Positions 1-8,255 of a stretch of DNA of 64,000 nt are shown in pieces. Source of the DNA: Gammaproteobacteria bacterium HGW-Gammaproteobacteria-1 (GTDB lineage Bacteria; Pseudomonadota; Gammaproteobacteria; Thiohalomonadales; Thiohalomonadaceae). Both the position numbers and the translations under genes were made by a program. Within the stretch, counting starts at the first letter, position 1, and every line of letters starts with the position of its first letter. The notes under the pieces are model-generated. The model was not told the DNA's origin and searched no databases. It saw only the letters and a list, made by a program, of their open reading frames with translations. The stretch covers positions 124,001 through 188,000 of the forward strand of contig PGZL01000004.1 in NCBI GenBank assembly GCA_002840095.1, written 5' to 3'.

Positions 1-900
1 CGTCACACCCTGACCCAGGCGGTGCCGAAGAAACAGGAAACACCCCTCGAACGCGACGGCCTCACCGATTGGGACTTCGATGCGTTGCCGGCGAACATCG
101 AGGTGCAGCGCCACGGCCTCACCCTGCGGGCTTGGCCGGCGCTGGTGGATCAGGGCGAGTCCGTGGCGATCCGCCTGTACGAATCGGAAGAGGCGGCCCA
201 GCGCGCGCAGCGTGACGGCCTGCTGCGGCTGTTCCTGTTGCGCGCGCGGGAAAAGGTGAAGTACCTGCGCAGGAACCTGCCCGGCATCCAGGCCATGTGC
301 CTGCATTATGCCGGTGTCGGTGGCTGCGAGGAGCTGAAGGACGATCTGGTCACCGTCATTTGCCGCGAGGCCTTTCTCGGCCCGCAGCCGTGGCCGCGCA
401 CGCGCGAGGAATTCGCCCAACGCCAGGCCCAGGGCGAGGCGCGCCTGCTGGAAACAGGCCAGCGCCTGTGCGCCGCGCTGGGCGAGGCCCTGGCTGCATT
501 CCATGCCGTGAGCAAGAAGTTCAAGGGCAGCATCGCCCCGGCGCTGTTGCCGGAGATGAACGACATCAGGGGGCAGTTGCAGCACCTCATTTATCGCCAC
601 TTCGCGCTGCACACGCCCTATGACTGGCTGCTGCAATACCCGCGCTATCTCAAGGCGGCGCAGGCGCGGCTGGACAAGTGCGGTCGCAACCCGGCGCGCG
701 AGCGGGAAAACCGCCTGGCGCTGGAACAGCTGTGGCAGCCGTTGCAGGCCCGCAGCGAGCGCGGCGCGCTCAGCCCGGCGCAGGAAGAGTTCCGCTGGCT
801 GCTGGAGGAGCTGCGCGTGTCGCTCTACGCGCAGGAGCTCAAGACTGTGCAACCGGTATCGGTGGTGCGGCTGGAGAAGCTGTGGAAGGAACTGCGCTGA
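1..900 (+). CDS. hrpA: ATP-dependent RNA helicase HrpA, C-terminal part (5' end outside window)
   Basis: The frame is open from base 1 to the TGA at 898-900, so this is the 3' end of a gene that begins left of the window; an internal GTG at 22 is not a real start. The roughly 299 visible residues match the DUF3418 C-terminal domain of HrpA-type DEAH helicases (a WDFDALP motif near the start, a long charged helical middle, and a closing VSVVRLEKLWKEL segment). HrpA is a cytoplasmic RNA helicase linked to ribosome rescue and mRNA processing. The helicase core itself is not visible, so the assignment rests on the C-terminal domain only. A GTAGGGTGCGCA palindrome follows 6 bp after the stop. Confidence 0.85.
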   Translation, partial: RHTLTQAVPKKQETPLERDGLTDWDFDALPANIEVQRHGLTLRAWPALVDQGESVAIRLYESEEAAQRAQRDGLLRLFLLRAREKVKYLRRNLPGIQAMCLHYAGVGGCEELKDDLVTVICREAFLGPQPWPRTREEFAQRQAQGEARLLETGQRLCAALGEALAAFHAVSKKFKGSIAPALLPEMNDIRGQLQHLIYRHFALHTPYDWLLQYPRYLKAAQARLDKCGRNPARERENRLALEQLWQPLQARSERGALSPAQEEFRWLLEELRVSLYAQELKTVQPVSVVRLEKLWKELR

Positions 901-905
901 TCAAT

Positions 906-930
906 GTAGGGTGCGCACTGCGCACCCTAC
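906..930. repeat. GTAGGGTGCGCA palindromic dispersed repeat
   Basis: A near-perfect 25-bp palindrome opens with GTAGGGTGCGCA and closes with its complement. The same core recurs at 1071-1135, 21650-21672 and three times at 37.1-37.4 kb. It lies just after the hrpA stop and could act as a bidirectional stem, but no U-tract follows. Confidence 0.8.
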
Positions 931-942
931 TTTGAAGTGACT

Positions 943-972
943 TGCTTGGCGCCCTTTGCATCTTGGCGAGAA
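943..972. repeat. Single arm of the CGCCAAG/CTTGGCG repeat family
   Basis: This stretch (GCTTGGCGCCC...CTTGGCGAGA) resembles the right arm of the paired elements at 16.2, 20.1, 20.3 and 39.6 kb. No matching left arm is visible, so it looks like a solo or decayed copy. Confidence 0.5.
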
Positions 973-984
973 TATAACGCTGTG

Positions 985-1060
985 TTGTAGGAGCCCACTC
1001 CGTGGGCGAAGGCCGCGCCGGGTCCAGGCACTGTTCGCCGAGAGGACTCGGCTCCTACAA
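985..1060. repeat. GTAGGAGCC...GGCTCCTAC palindromic repeat
   Basis: The ends are inverted repeats (TTGTAGGAGCC and GGCTCCTACAA) around an imperfect GC-rich interior. The same family appears at 32.72-32.79, 43.96-44.02 and 55.73-55.81 kb. Elements with GTAGGAGC ends are common between genes in gammaproteobacteria. Confidence 0.7.
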
Positions 1061-1070
1061 TAGACTCTGC

Positions 1071-1135
1071 GTAGGGTGCGCACCGCGCACCATCGGCAAG
1101 CCCATGGTCTGGTTGGTGCGCGGTGCGCACCCTAC
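1071..1135. repeat. GTAGGGTGCGCA paired element overlapping a stop codon
   Basis: Two inverted arms, GTAGGGTGCGCACCGCGCACC and its complement, enclose a short spacer. The right arm ends at 1135, so the TAG stop of the DUF1810 gene (1132-1134, minus strand) is part of the repeat. Confidence 0.75.
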
Positions 1136-1569
1136 ATCTGATGTTCTCCTGCCAGGCGCAGCGTCGCCCCATCGCGCTCACCGCCGTAATACTTGTTCAG
1201 GGCGCGGACAAAGATGTCGTCACCGTCGCTGACCTGATCGAACAGCGTCAGCGACGAATGCAGCTTGAGCACGTCGGGATAACCGAAGATGTCTTCCGCC
1301 GAACGCCCTTCCAGCCCCAGCAGGATAGCCACGCATTCCCGCAGCCTTTCCCCCAGCAGCGGATGCGCCAGATAGGCGCGCGCCTCGTCCAGAGACTTGA
1401 TGGCGTAGTGCTGCGCCGTTGCGCTGCGGCCCAGCCCTTCCAGTTGCGGAAAGATGAACCACATCCAGTGGCTGCGTTTCTTTCCTGCGCGCAGTTCGAT
1501 GAGAGCTTCTTCGTATGTCCATTCCTGCGCGCGAATGAACCTGTCCAGCCGATAGCGATCCTCGATCAT
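1132..1569 (-). CDS. DUF1810 family protein
   Basis: The product is a small soluble protein of 145 residues with the family's aromatic signature SHWMWFIFPQ at residues 33-42 and the later motifs SDEAR-like helix and DVLKLHSSLTLF. The biochemical role of DUF1810 proteins is not established. I chose the ATG at 1569 because AGGA lies about 8 bp upstream and family members start just before an RYxLDRF segment; an upstream in-frame start at 1620 would add 17 residues unlike the family. The last sense codons run directly into a dispersed repeat that provides the TAG stop. Confidence 0.85.
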   Translation of the reverse strand: MIEDRYRLDRFIRAQEWTYEEALIELRAGKKRSHWMWFIFPQLEGLGRSATAQHYAIKSLDEARAYLAHPLLGERLRECVAILLGLEGRSAEDIFGYPDVLKLHSSLTLFDQVSDGDDIFVRALNKYYGGERDGATLRLAGEHQM

Positions 1570-1635
1570 CTTTGTGATCCTGCTGCCGTGTCCTGAAGGT
1601 GCAGGGTAAGAGTAGAGCAAGGCTCAATCGTGCGC

Positions 1636-2298
1636 TTACCAACCCCACATACTTACGCCCAGCCATACGGCCAGGGCTGCGCATGCGAGACACAGTGCGG
1701 CCAGCCACAGCGGGCGCATCGCGGCAGCGGCATCGGGCGGCACGCGGTCGGCGGGTTTGCGGCCGCTGATCATGGCGCGCACCAGGTCGTCACCGTGAAC
1801 GAGGCGGTGAAAGGCCAGGGCGGCGAGGTGCAGGACCACCAGGCCGAGGAGAACGTAAAAGCCGAGACGGTGGATGCTGGACAGCAGGGCGGCGGTATCG
1901 GACGACACCAGGAAGTTGAGCGGGCCGGAGACGATGATGTCGTCGGTGGCGAACAGGCCGGCCACGGCCTGGGTCAGCAGTACGATCAGCAGGGCCAGCA
2001 CCGACCAGCCGCCGGCGGGATTGTGGCCCAGGGTGGGACGGTGATTACGCAGATAGTGCAGCACGGTGCGCGGCCCGGTGACGAAGTCGGCGAAGCGGGC
2101 GGTGGAACTGCCGATGATTCCCCACAGCAGGCGGAACAGCAGCAGGGTGAGCAGGGCGTAGCCGTTCCAGGTATGCCAGGTCAGGGTCACGTCGCCGAAC
2201 TCGTGGCTGAGCCAGGCGCCGGCCACCAGCAGCACCAGCAGCCAGTGGAACAGCCGGGTGGGCAGATCCCAGACGGGAATGTCGCGGGTTTGTTTCAT
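1636..2298 (-). CDS. Cytochrome b561 family membrane protein
   Basis: The 220-residue product has about five hydrophobic helices and the hallmark opening of bacterial b-type cytochromes of the Ni,Fe-hydrogenase/b561 superfamily: WDLPTRLFHWLL with a histidine at residue 18, followed by His32 and His42, and later histidines in the HRLGFYVLLG..VLH region that can ligate haem. It would sit in the inner membrane and pass electrons between the quinone pool and periplasmic cytochromes. It is immediately downstream, on the same strand, of a cytochrome c-prime gene, a pairing seen in many proteobacteria. A palindromic repeat at 2317-2400 separates the two genes. Confidence 0.88.
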   Translation of the reverse strand: MKQTRDIPVWDLPTRLFHWLLVLLVAGAWLSHEFGDVTLTWHTWNGYALLTLLLFRLLWGIIGSSTARFADFVTGPRTVLHYLRNHRPTLGHNPAGGWSVLALLIVLLTQAVAGLFATDDIIVSGPLNFLVSSDTAALLSSIHRLGFYVLLGLVVLHLAALAFHRLVHGDDLVRAMISGRKPADRVPPDAAAAMRPLWLAALCLACAALAVWLGVSMWGW

Positions 2299-2316
2299 GT
2301 GGCTTAGTCAAAAAGT

Positions 2317-2400
2317 GCGGACAAGATTTACAAGATGAAACAGGATTTACATGATAAAGACATCTTGTTAATCCTGTGAAATCTTGTCCGTCTTGTCCGC
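2317..2400. repeat. GCGGACAAGAT...ATCTTGTCCGC inverted-arm repeat
   Basis: The outer arms GCGGACAAGATTTACAAGAT and ATCTTGTCCGTCTTGTCCGC are imperfect complements, and an inner pair (ACAGGATTTAC / TTAATCCTGT) continues the stem. It fills the gap between the cytochrome genes and can form one long hairpin. The arm is built of near-repeats of an ACAAGAT unit, like the other array-armed elements of this window. Confidence 0.75.
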
Positions 2401-2413
2401 GGTTTTCCCATGC

Positions 2414-2866
2414 TTACTTCTTGCGGAAGTCGTCGTGGCAGGCCTTGCAGGACTCGCCCAGCTTCTTGTACGCGCCCATCACCTCTTTGGTGTCGCCCAT
2501 CTGGGTGGCGTCGGACAGGGCGGTGGCGGCGGCAAAGGAGTTCTGGCCGGCCTCGCGGAACTTCTCCGGCTGGGTCCAGATTTCCGCGCGGGCCTTGGTC
2601 TCGCCCTTGTCGCTGCCGGCGGGGTAGGCGTTGCCCATGTGCTTCAGGGCTTCGACGATGGCTTCGGCGTGGTACGTCGTCTGGCCCTTGGCTTCGTGGC
2701 CCAGGAACAGGATTGCCTTGAGGGAGGTCATGTGACCGGCGACGGTCTTGTAGATGCCCTGGCGATGCACGATATAGGGATTGGTTTCGTCGGCCGCGGC
2801 CGGGAGGGTGAAGGTGCTGGCAAGCGCGCCGGCAATGGCGCATCCAATCATAGTGAGGCGCTTCAT
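2414..2866 (-). CDS. Cytochrome c-prime (class II c-type cytochrome)
   Basis: A Sec signal peptide (MKRL start, hydrophobic core, cleavage likely after the AAA near residue 25) leads to a 125-residue four-helix domain. The covalent haem motif CKACH lies at residues 140-144, right at the C-terminus, as is diagnostic for cytochromes c-prime and cytochrome c556. The protein is periplasmic; family members bind NO or CO at a five-coordinate haem or act in electron transfer. The gene precedes a cytochrome b561 gene on the same strand. Choosing between c-prime and c556 would need the axial ligand, which cannot be settled by eye. Confidence 0.9.
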   Translation of the reverse strand: MKRLTMIGCAIAGALASTFTLPAAADETNPYIVHRQGIYKTVAGHMTSLKAILFLGHEAKGQTTYHAEAIVEALKHMGNAYPAGSDKGETKARAEIWTQPEKFREAGQNSFAAATALSDATQMGDTKEVMGAYKKLGESCKACHDDFRKK

Positions 2867-3022
2867 AAGTGCTTATCTCCTTGCATTGATATTGTTGAGC
2901 GCGCCGGGGTTCAAACCCGACGGGCCAATAGAGTAGCAGCGTGCGGAAAAGTTCGCGCCGGGTAGGCGACCGCCTTCGCATTTCTTTGCATTCCCGGTGC
3001 GGCGGCGAACGCCGCCGCCGGG

Positions 3023-4864
3023 TCAGAGGGAGATCATGGGCTGGTGGGCGCGGCGGCGATCGATGAACAGGCTGTTGCCCGGCAATTTCTTGGCCTGGCT
3101 CTTGGCCTCGGTGGCGAGGGTGGCCACCTGGTGGTGGCTCTGGCAGCGCTCGATATCCGGGCTGACGGCGCCGATGGACAGTGACAGCAGGGGCAGGAAG
3201 ATGCTGTTGCCCTGGCGGTCGTGGCCCCAGATGCCGCCCTGGTCCAGGTCGGCGGCGTTGTAGAAGGCGGCGCGTTCGCGCTCGAAGTGGCGCAGGATGT
3301 GTTCGCAGCGTTCCTGCCAGTCCTCGCTGGTGTAGACCAGGATGAAGTCGTCGCCGCCGATGTGGCCGGCGAAGTCGTGCAGGTCGTCGATATGGGCACA
3401 GAGGATTTGCGCCAGCTTCTGGATCACTTCGTCGCCGCGGGTGTAGCCGTAGCTGTCGTTATAGGGTTTGAAGTGGTCGAGGTCGCAGTAGCACACGGTG
3501 AAGCGGCGCTGCTCCTCCAGCAGGCGGTCGATGTGTTCGTAAATGGGCACGTTGCCGGGCAGCAGGGTGAGGGGGTTGGCGTAACGCGCATTGCGGATTT
3601 GCAGGTCGGTGATCTTCTTCAGCAGGTCGCGCACCAGGCCGATGCCGAGGTATTCGCCGTTGCGGGTGATGATGAACTGGTGCTCGATCTCGAAGTTGAG
3701 CTGGTTGGTGATCTTCTGGCTGACCCGTTCCACCGGCAGGTCATGCTCCACCACCAGCGGGTGGCGATCCATGAAGCGGGTCACCGGGCGCCGGCCGTAC
3801 AGCTCGCGACTGTATTGCTTCAGGTACAACTCCATCAGGCGGTGACGGCGCACCGCGCCGATGGGGCGGCACTCCACCAGCACCGGCAGGGTGTGCACCT
3901 CGGGAAATTCCTGCAACAGGGCGACGGCTTCGTCCACCGTGGTCTCCGGCGTGACCGTGGGCACGGTCAGCGCCAGGGCGCCGATGGTTTCCGACAGGCG
4001 CTGGCGGCGCAGGGTGGCGCTGGTCTCCATGTCCGGCAGGTTCTGCGGCAGGTCCAGGGGCGGGCGGCTTTTGGGACGGGAAAAGAAATAGCCCTGGCCC
4101 AGGCCGATGCCCAGTTGCAGCAGCGCCTGGTATTCGCTTTCGGTCTCGATGCCTTCGGCGATGACGCGCGACTTGGTGCCCAGGGCGATGTCGCGGATGG
4201 AGCGGATGAATTCCTGCTTCACCGGGTCTTCGTGTACCCGTTGCAGGAAGTGGCTGTCGATCTTGACGTAGTCCGGGCGCAGCTCCGACCACAGGCGCAG
4301 GCCGGCATAGCCGGCGCCGAGATCGTCGATGGCGAGCTGGAAGCCGTGCAGGCGGTACTCGGACGCCGCCCGCACCACGGCGGGGAAGTCGTCGATGGGA
4401 TACTGCTCGGTGATTTCAATCACCACCCGCTCGGCCTGGAACTGCGGGTTGCCGCTGCCCTGCAGGGCGCGCAGCAGGGGCTGGCCGGGCTGGATCAGGC
4501 TGCGCGAGCTGGTGTTGAGAAACAGCCGTCCCGGCAGGCCCAGTTCCGCGAAGCTGTCGTGGGCCAGGCGCCAGCACTGGCTTTCCAGTTCCAGCAGCAG
4601 GCCGGCCTGGCAGGCGGCGTTGAACAGGCTTACCGGTGCGTGCAGCGGACTGTCGGAAGGGCCGCGGGTCAGGGCTTCGTAGCCGTGGATGGTGTTTTCG
4701 CCCACGGCGACGATGGGCTGGAACAGGACGGACAGCCGGCCCTGTTCGATGATGTCACGCACCTCGGCGCCGAGATCGGGCAGGTCCGCGCGGCTGAAGC
4801 CGGAAACAGGCTCAGGTTCCGCGTCGGCGGCGGAAGACCGGGGGCAGGCCGCGAGGATGGTCAT
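3023..4864 (-). CDS. EAL - CBS pair - GGDEF cyclic di-GMP turnover protein
   Basis: The 613-residue soluble product has three parts. An EAL phosphodiesterase domain at residues 35-265 keeps the key motifs EALTR (63-67), EITE (150-153), DDLGAGYAGL (180-189), VKID and AEGIET, so it is probably active. Two CBS motifs follow at about 300-420. A GGDEF domain ends the protein with the variant signature GGDDF (503-507), so cyclase activity is uncertain. CBS domains usually bind adenine nucleotides, suggesting control by energy state. It is divergent from the BrkB-like gene. The ATG at 4864 is the first start in frame. Confidence 0.88.
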   Translation of the reverse strand: MTILAACPRSSAADAEPEPVSGFSRADLPDLGAEVRDIIEQGRLSVLFQPIVAVGENTIHGYEALTRGPSDSPLHAPVSLFNAACQAGLLLELESQCWRLAHDSFAELGLPGRLFLNTSSRSLIQPGQPLLRALQGSGNPQFQAERVVIEITEQYPIDDFPAVVRAASEYRLHGFQLAIDDLGAGYAGLRLWSELRPDYVKIDSHFLQRVHEDPVKQEFIRSIRDIALGTKSRVIAEGIETESEYQALLQLGIGLGQGYFFSRPKSRPPLDLPQNLPDMETSATLRRQRLSETIGALALTVPTVTPETTVDEAVALLQEFPEVHTLPVLVECRPIGAVRRHRLMELYLKQYSRELYGRRPVTRFMDRHPLVVEHDLPVERVSQKITNQLNFEIEHQFIITRNGEYLGIGLVRDLLKKITDLQIRNARYANPLTLLPGNVPIYEHIDRLLEEQRRFTVCYCDLDHFKPYNDSYGYTRGDEVIQKLAQILCAHIDDLHDFAGHIGGDDFILVYTSEDWQERCEHILRHFERERAAFYNAADLDQGGIWGHDRQGNSIFLPLLSLSIGAVSPDIERCQSHHQVATLATEAKSQAKKLPGNSLFIDRRRAHQPMISL

Positions 4865-5029
4865 GGAGGCACTCCTGAAGCGATCGGCGGGGGGACTAGA
4901 CTAAGGGTGACGTGTGACAGCACGGTGACATTGCCAACCCGGCGGCAACTGGTTAGCCTGAAAGACACTTTATATACACTTTATATACAAAAGAGCGGCC
5001 GCCGTGCGGACCGCCCGGGGCACGAGGCC

Positions 5030-6343
5030 ATGTGGGAACGATTCAGCCATTTCCTGATGCACGAGCTGTGGGAGACCGAGACCGCCGACCCGTTGCGGCG
5101 CCGTCTCTATCCGGTGCTGCGGATCATGCTGGTCATGGGGCAGGAGCTGGCCGGCGGCCAGCTCACCCTGCGCGCCATGAGCCTGGTCTACACCACCCTG
5201 CTGTCGCTGGTGCCCTTGCTGGCGGTGAGCTTTTCCGTGCTCAAGGCCTTCGGCGTGCACAACCAGATCGAGCCCCTGCTGCTCACCTACCTGGAGCCGC
5301 TGGGCTCGCGCGGCGAGGAAATCACCCTGCACATCCTGTCCTTCGTCGACAACATGAAGGTGGGCGTGCTCGGGTCGGTGGGCGTCGGCCTGCTTATCTA
5401 CACGGTGATCTCGCTGACGCAGAAGGTGGAGAGCTCCTTCAATTTCGTCTGGCGCGTCTCCCGCACCCGCAGCCTGCCGCGGCGTTTTTCCGACTACCTG
5501 AGCGTGATCATGGTGGGACCGGTGCTGGTGGTGGCGGCGCTGGGCATGACCGCGTCGCTGACCAGCTCCACCCTGGTACAGATGATGTTGAGCGTGCCGG
5601 TAGTCGGCACGCTCATCGCGCTGGCCGGCAAGGCGATCCCCTTCCTGCTCATCATCGCCGCCTTCACCTTCGTCTATGTGTTCGTGCCCAACACCAAGGT
5701 GCGCGTGCGTTCGGCCCTGGCCGGCGCGGTGGTCAGCGGCATACTGTGGCAGGCCACCGGCTACGGCTTCGCCACCTTCGTCGCCAGCTCCACCAAGTAC
5801 ACCGCGGTCTATTCCGGTCTCGCCATCCTGATGTTCTTCATGATCTGGCTTTACCTGAGCTGGTTCATCCTGCTGTTCGGCGCCCAGATCAGTTATTTCC
5901 ACCAGCATCCGCAACAGGTGCGGTTGCAGCGCGATGCCTTCCGTTTCAGTTCCCGCCTCAAGGAACGCGCCGGCCTGGTGCTGTTGTTCCTGATCGTCGA
6001 TGCCTACTACCAGGGCCGTCCGCGCTGGACCCAGGACGCGCTGATCCACCGCCTGGGCCTGCCCGGCGATGCGGTGGGCGATCTGTTGCAGATACTGGAA
6101 CAGCGCGGCCTGCTGGCGGAAACCGGCGACGAATCTCCCGCCTACCTGCTGGCGCGCGATCCGGAACACGTACCCCTGAGCGAGGTGCTGGACATTCTGC
6201 GCAGCGCGGAAGAGACGATACACCTCGTTCGTCCCCATGCCCTGGATCTGGAGCCGGTGGACCGGCTGGTGGACGGGCTGCGGCAGGCGCGCGACGAGGC
6301 GCTGGCGGGAAGGACGCTCAAGGACCTGGTGACCGGGCGCTAG
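5030..6343 (+). CDS. YihY/BrkB family inner-membrane protein
   Basis: The 437-residue product matches the YihY family (once misnamed ribonuclease BN). An N-terminal amphipathic stretch is followed by about six membrane helices with the family motifs RAMSLVYTTLLSLVPLLA, the YTVISLT segment and the closing YLSWFILLFGAQISY; a cytoplasmic tail of about 130 residues then looks like a winged-helix fold. Function is not established, though transport is suspected. The open frame extends far upstream opposite the c-di-GMP gene, but that is a shadow; the start is the ATG at 5030, just before the conserved region. Confidence 0.85.
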   Translation: MWERFSHFLMHELWETETADPLRRRLYPVLRIMLVMGQELAGGQLTLRAMSLVYTTLLSLVPLLAVSFSVLKAFGVHNQIEPLLLTYLEPLGSRGEEITLHILSFVDNMKVGVLGSVGVGLLIYTVISLTQKVESSFNFVWRVSRTRSLPRRFSDYLSVIMVGPVLVVAALGMTASLTSSTLVQMMLSVPVVGTLIALAGKAIPFLLIIAAFTFVYVFVPNTKVRVRSALAGAVVSGILWQATGYGFATFVASSTKYTAVYSGLAILMFFMIWLYLSWFILLFGAQISYFHQHPQQVRLQRDAFRFSSRLKERAGLVLLFLIVDAYYQGRPRWTQDALIHRLGLPGDAVGDLLQILEQRGLLAETGDESPAYLLARDPEHVPLSEVLDILRSAEETIHLVRPHALDLEPVDRLVDGLRQARDEALAGRTLKDLVTGR

Positions 6344-6360
6344 TCAAAGTCAAAAGCCTT

Positions 6361-6548
6361 CAACGCAAAGACGCAAAGAACGCAAAGGGCCGCAAAGGTT
6401 TTTCGGTATGTAGGGTGGATAAGCGACAGCGCATCCACCTTGCGGGGCAAGGGTGCCTGTCCGAACGCCGCCATCACTCGATAAATCGACTCCTGCGCCA
6501 CACCAATGACCTTTGCGGCCCTTTGCGGCCTTTGCGTCTTTGCGTTTA
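6361..6548. repeat. CGCAAAG-arm inverted element with a nested GTAGGGTGGAT element
   Basis: The left arm 6361-6398 is a tandem array of CGCAAAG units; the right arm 6510-6548 is its reverse complement with only about one mismatch over 37 bp. Between the arms sits a different short palindrome (6410-6439, GTAGGGTGGATAAGCG...GCATCCACC). The element fills the gap between two convergent genes. Confidence 0.8.
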
Positions 6549-6554
6549 ACGTCT

Positions 6555-7352
6555 TTACTCTTTTTCCTCATGCGCCTGGCGCTTGTGCAGGGCCTTGTTG
6601 ATGGCGCGGGAGACGGCGAAGAAGCCGAAGGTGGCGGTGACGAAGGTGGCCGAGCCGTAGCCGAAGCGGCAATCCAGCGACACGCCGTGGATGCCGGGCT
6701 TTTCGTGACATACCGTGCCGTCGGCCTTGGGGTAGAGCTGCTGCTGGCTGGAAAACACGCACTCCACACCCATGCGCTTGCCGGCGGCGGGGTAGCCGTA
6801 GTCACTGCGCAGCTGCGAGCGCACCTTGGCTGCCAGCGCGTCGTTGTGGGTCTTGCTCAAATCCGCGATCTGTATCTTGCTCGGGTCGGTCAGGCCGCCG
6901 GCGCCGCCGGTCATCACCACGGCGATCTTGTTGCGGCGGCAGTGGTTGATCAGCGCCGCCTTGAACTTGATGCTGTCGATGGCATCGATGACGTAGTCGT
7001 AGCCGCGTTCCCTGCCGAGGTAGTCCGGCAGGGTCTGCATGGTGAGAAAGTCGTCGATGGCGACGACCTCGCAGGCGGGGTTGATCTCGCCGATGCGCTC
7101 GGCCATCACCGCCACCTTGGAACGGCCCACGGTGGATTGCAGGGTGTGCAGCTGGCGGTTCATGTTGGACAGCGAGATGGTGTCGTTGTCGATGAGCGTG
7201 ATTTTGCCGACGCCGCTGCGCGCCAGCGCCTCCGCCGCCCACGAGCCCACCCCGCCGATTCCCACCACGCAGATGTGCAGCTGGCCGATGAGGCGCGCCG
7301 GTTCGTCGCCGTAGAGGCGCCGCATGGCGGCGAAGCGGTCGTCGGTGATCAT
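6555..7352 (-). CDS. tcdA: tRNA threonylcarbamoyladenosine dehydratase TcdA (CsdL)
   Basis: This E1-like ThiF/MoeB-family enzyme uses ATP to cyclise t6A37 of ANN-decoding tRNAs to ct6A. The nucleotide-binding loop GIGGVGSW lies at residues 31-38, the acidic DND at 55-57 and the arginine-containing NRQLHTL at 65-71, all as in the E1 superfamily. The length of 265 residues, the CxxxP-less C-terminal half with KMGVEC-like VECVFS, and the closing GSATFVTATFGF are typical of TcdA. In Escherichia coli it works with the CsdA/CsdE sulfur system, which is not visible here. The gene stands alone between two repeats. Confidence 0.93.
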   Translation of the reverse strand: MITDDRFAAMRRLYGDEPARLIGQLHICVVGIGGVGSWAAEALARSGVGKITLIDNDTISLSNMNRQLHTLQSTVGRSKVAVMAERIGEINPACEVVAIDDFLTMQTLPDYLGRERGYDYVIDAIDSIKFKAALINHCRRNKIAVVMTGGAGGLTDPSKIQIADLSKTHNDALAAKVRSQLRSDYGYPAAGKRMGVECVFSSQQQLYPKADGTVCHEKPGIHGVSLDCRFGYGSATFVTATFGFFAVSRAINKALHKRQAHEEKE

Positions 7353-7434
7353 GGCGTGGTCGGGCGGCCTGGCGTGAAAGAAGGGACGGGCGGCAGTGTA
7401 CCGTTACCGCGCCGGCCACGAAAGAGACGACGGT

Positions 7435-7794
7435 TCAGGCCAGTTCGTCGATGCCGCCGGGGGCGGGGGCGTCGCGATCGTCCTGGCGGCGCACCTCGGT
7501 GCGGCGTTCGTGCGGGCTGCGGGTATCGAGCACCGTGGCTTGGTGCTGGCGGCGCCGTTCATCGCCGCTGCGTCGCTCGCCCCGGCGCGGCTGTAGCGGC
7601 TGCTCCGCGGCCGGCGGCTGTCCACCCGCGGCGTGGTCGGGCGGGAAATCCGCCGGGCGTTCATGCCGTTCCTCCGAGGGTGCGATGGGGGCGTAGTGCT
7701 CGACGTGATCCACCTGTTCCACCTTGCCCTTGGCGCGGTCGGTGGCCTTGAGGTGTTGCAATCCCAAATCGTCGGCGGGCGGCTCTATCTTCAT
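7435..7794 (-). CDS. Hydrophilic charged hypothetical protein
   Basis: The 119-residue product is rich in Arg, Glu, Asp and Pro, with no membrane segment or signal peptide, and is probably disordered. Its C-terminal half carries the repeated pattern RRSGDERRRQ and DTRSPHERR, which I recall from uncharacterised gammaproteobacterial proteins, but I can assign no function. The ATG at 7794 precedes MKIEPPADDLGL, which looks like a natural N-terminus; an in-frame GTG or ATG farther up at 7866 would overlap the promoter region of the divergent sirB2 gene. No good Shine-Dalgarno is visible. Confidence 0.55.
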   Translation of the reverse strand: MKIEPPADDLGLQHLKATDRAKGKVEQVDHVEHYAPIAPSEERHERPADFPPDHAAGGQPPAAEQPLQPRRGERRSGDERRRQHQATVLDTRSPHERRTEVRRQDDRDAPAPGGIDELA

Positions 7795-7892
7795 GGCGTT
7801 GCGGTTTGTGGCGTGCTTTCCCAAGCTTCGTACATGGCGCGGACGGCGTCCACCCCTGCCGGGCATGGCCGGCTCAATGATATAGTTCGACC

Positions 7893-8255
7893 ATGCTCTG
7901 GCTGAAACATTTCCACATTACTTGTGCGGTGCTTTCCTTCTGTGGTTTCGCCCTGCGCGGCTGGTGGCGGCTGCGGGCGCCGCAGCGGCTGCGCCGGCGC
8001 TGGGTGCGGACCGTGCCCCATGTGGTGGACAGCGGGCTGCTGTTCAGCGGCATCGCGATGCTGTGGCTGTATCGCTGGTGGCCGCTGGAACACGCCTGGC
8101 TCACGGCCAAGCTGATTGCATTGCTGTTGTACATATTTCTGGGAGCGCTGGCGTTGCGGCAGGGGCGGGCCTGGCAGGTGGCCGCGGCGCTGGCGGTGTT
8201 CCTCTATATCGTATCGGTGGCGTTGACCCGGACGCCCCTGGCCTGGTTTGCCTGA
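7893..8255 (+). CDS. SirB2 family membrane protein
   Basis: The product of 120 residues has four predicted membrane helices and the SirB2 signature of an early KHFHITCAVLSF segment, a VPHVVDSGLL motif and a short basic linker. SirB2 proteins are small inner-membrane proteins of unknown biochemical role. The stop TGA at 8253-8255 overlaps the ATG of the next gene by one base, showing translational coupling with the antiporter. Confidence 0.85.
   Translation: MLWLKHFHITCAVLSFCGFALRGWWRLRAPQRLRRRWVRTVPHVVDSGLLFSGIAMLWLYRWWPLEHAWLTAKLIALLLYIFLGALALRQGRAWQVAAALAVFLYIVSVALTRTPLAWFA

Noticed and set aside
2898..2925. tRNA T-arm-like sequence GGGGTTCAAACCCG
   Set aside because: No acceptor stem, D-arm or anticodon arm can be built around it.
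3221..5029. 600-codon upstream extension of the BrkB-like frame
   Set aside because: It runs antisense to the EAL-CBS-GGDEF gene; the family homology starts at the ATG at 5030.
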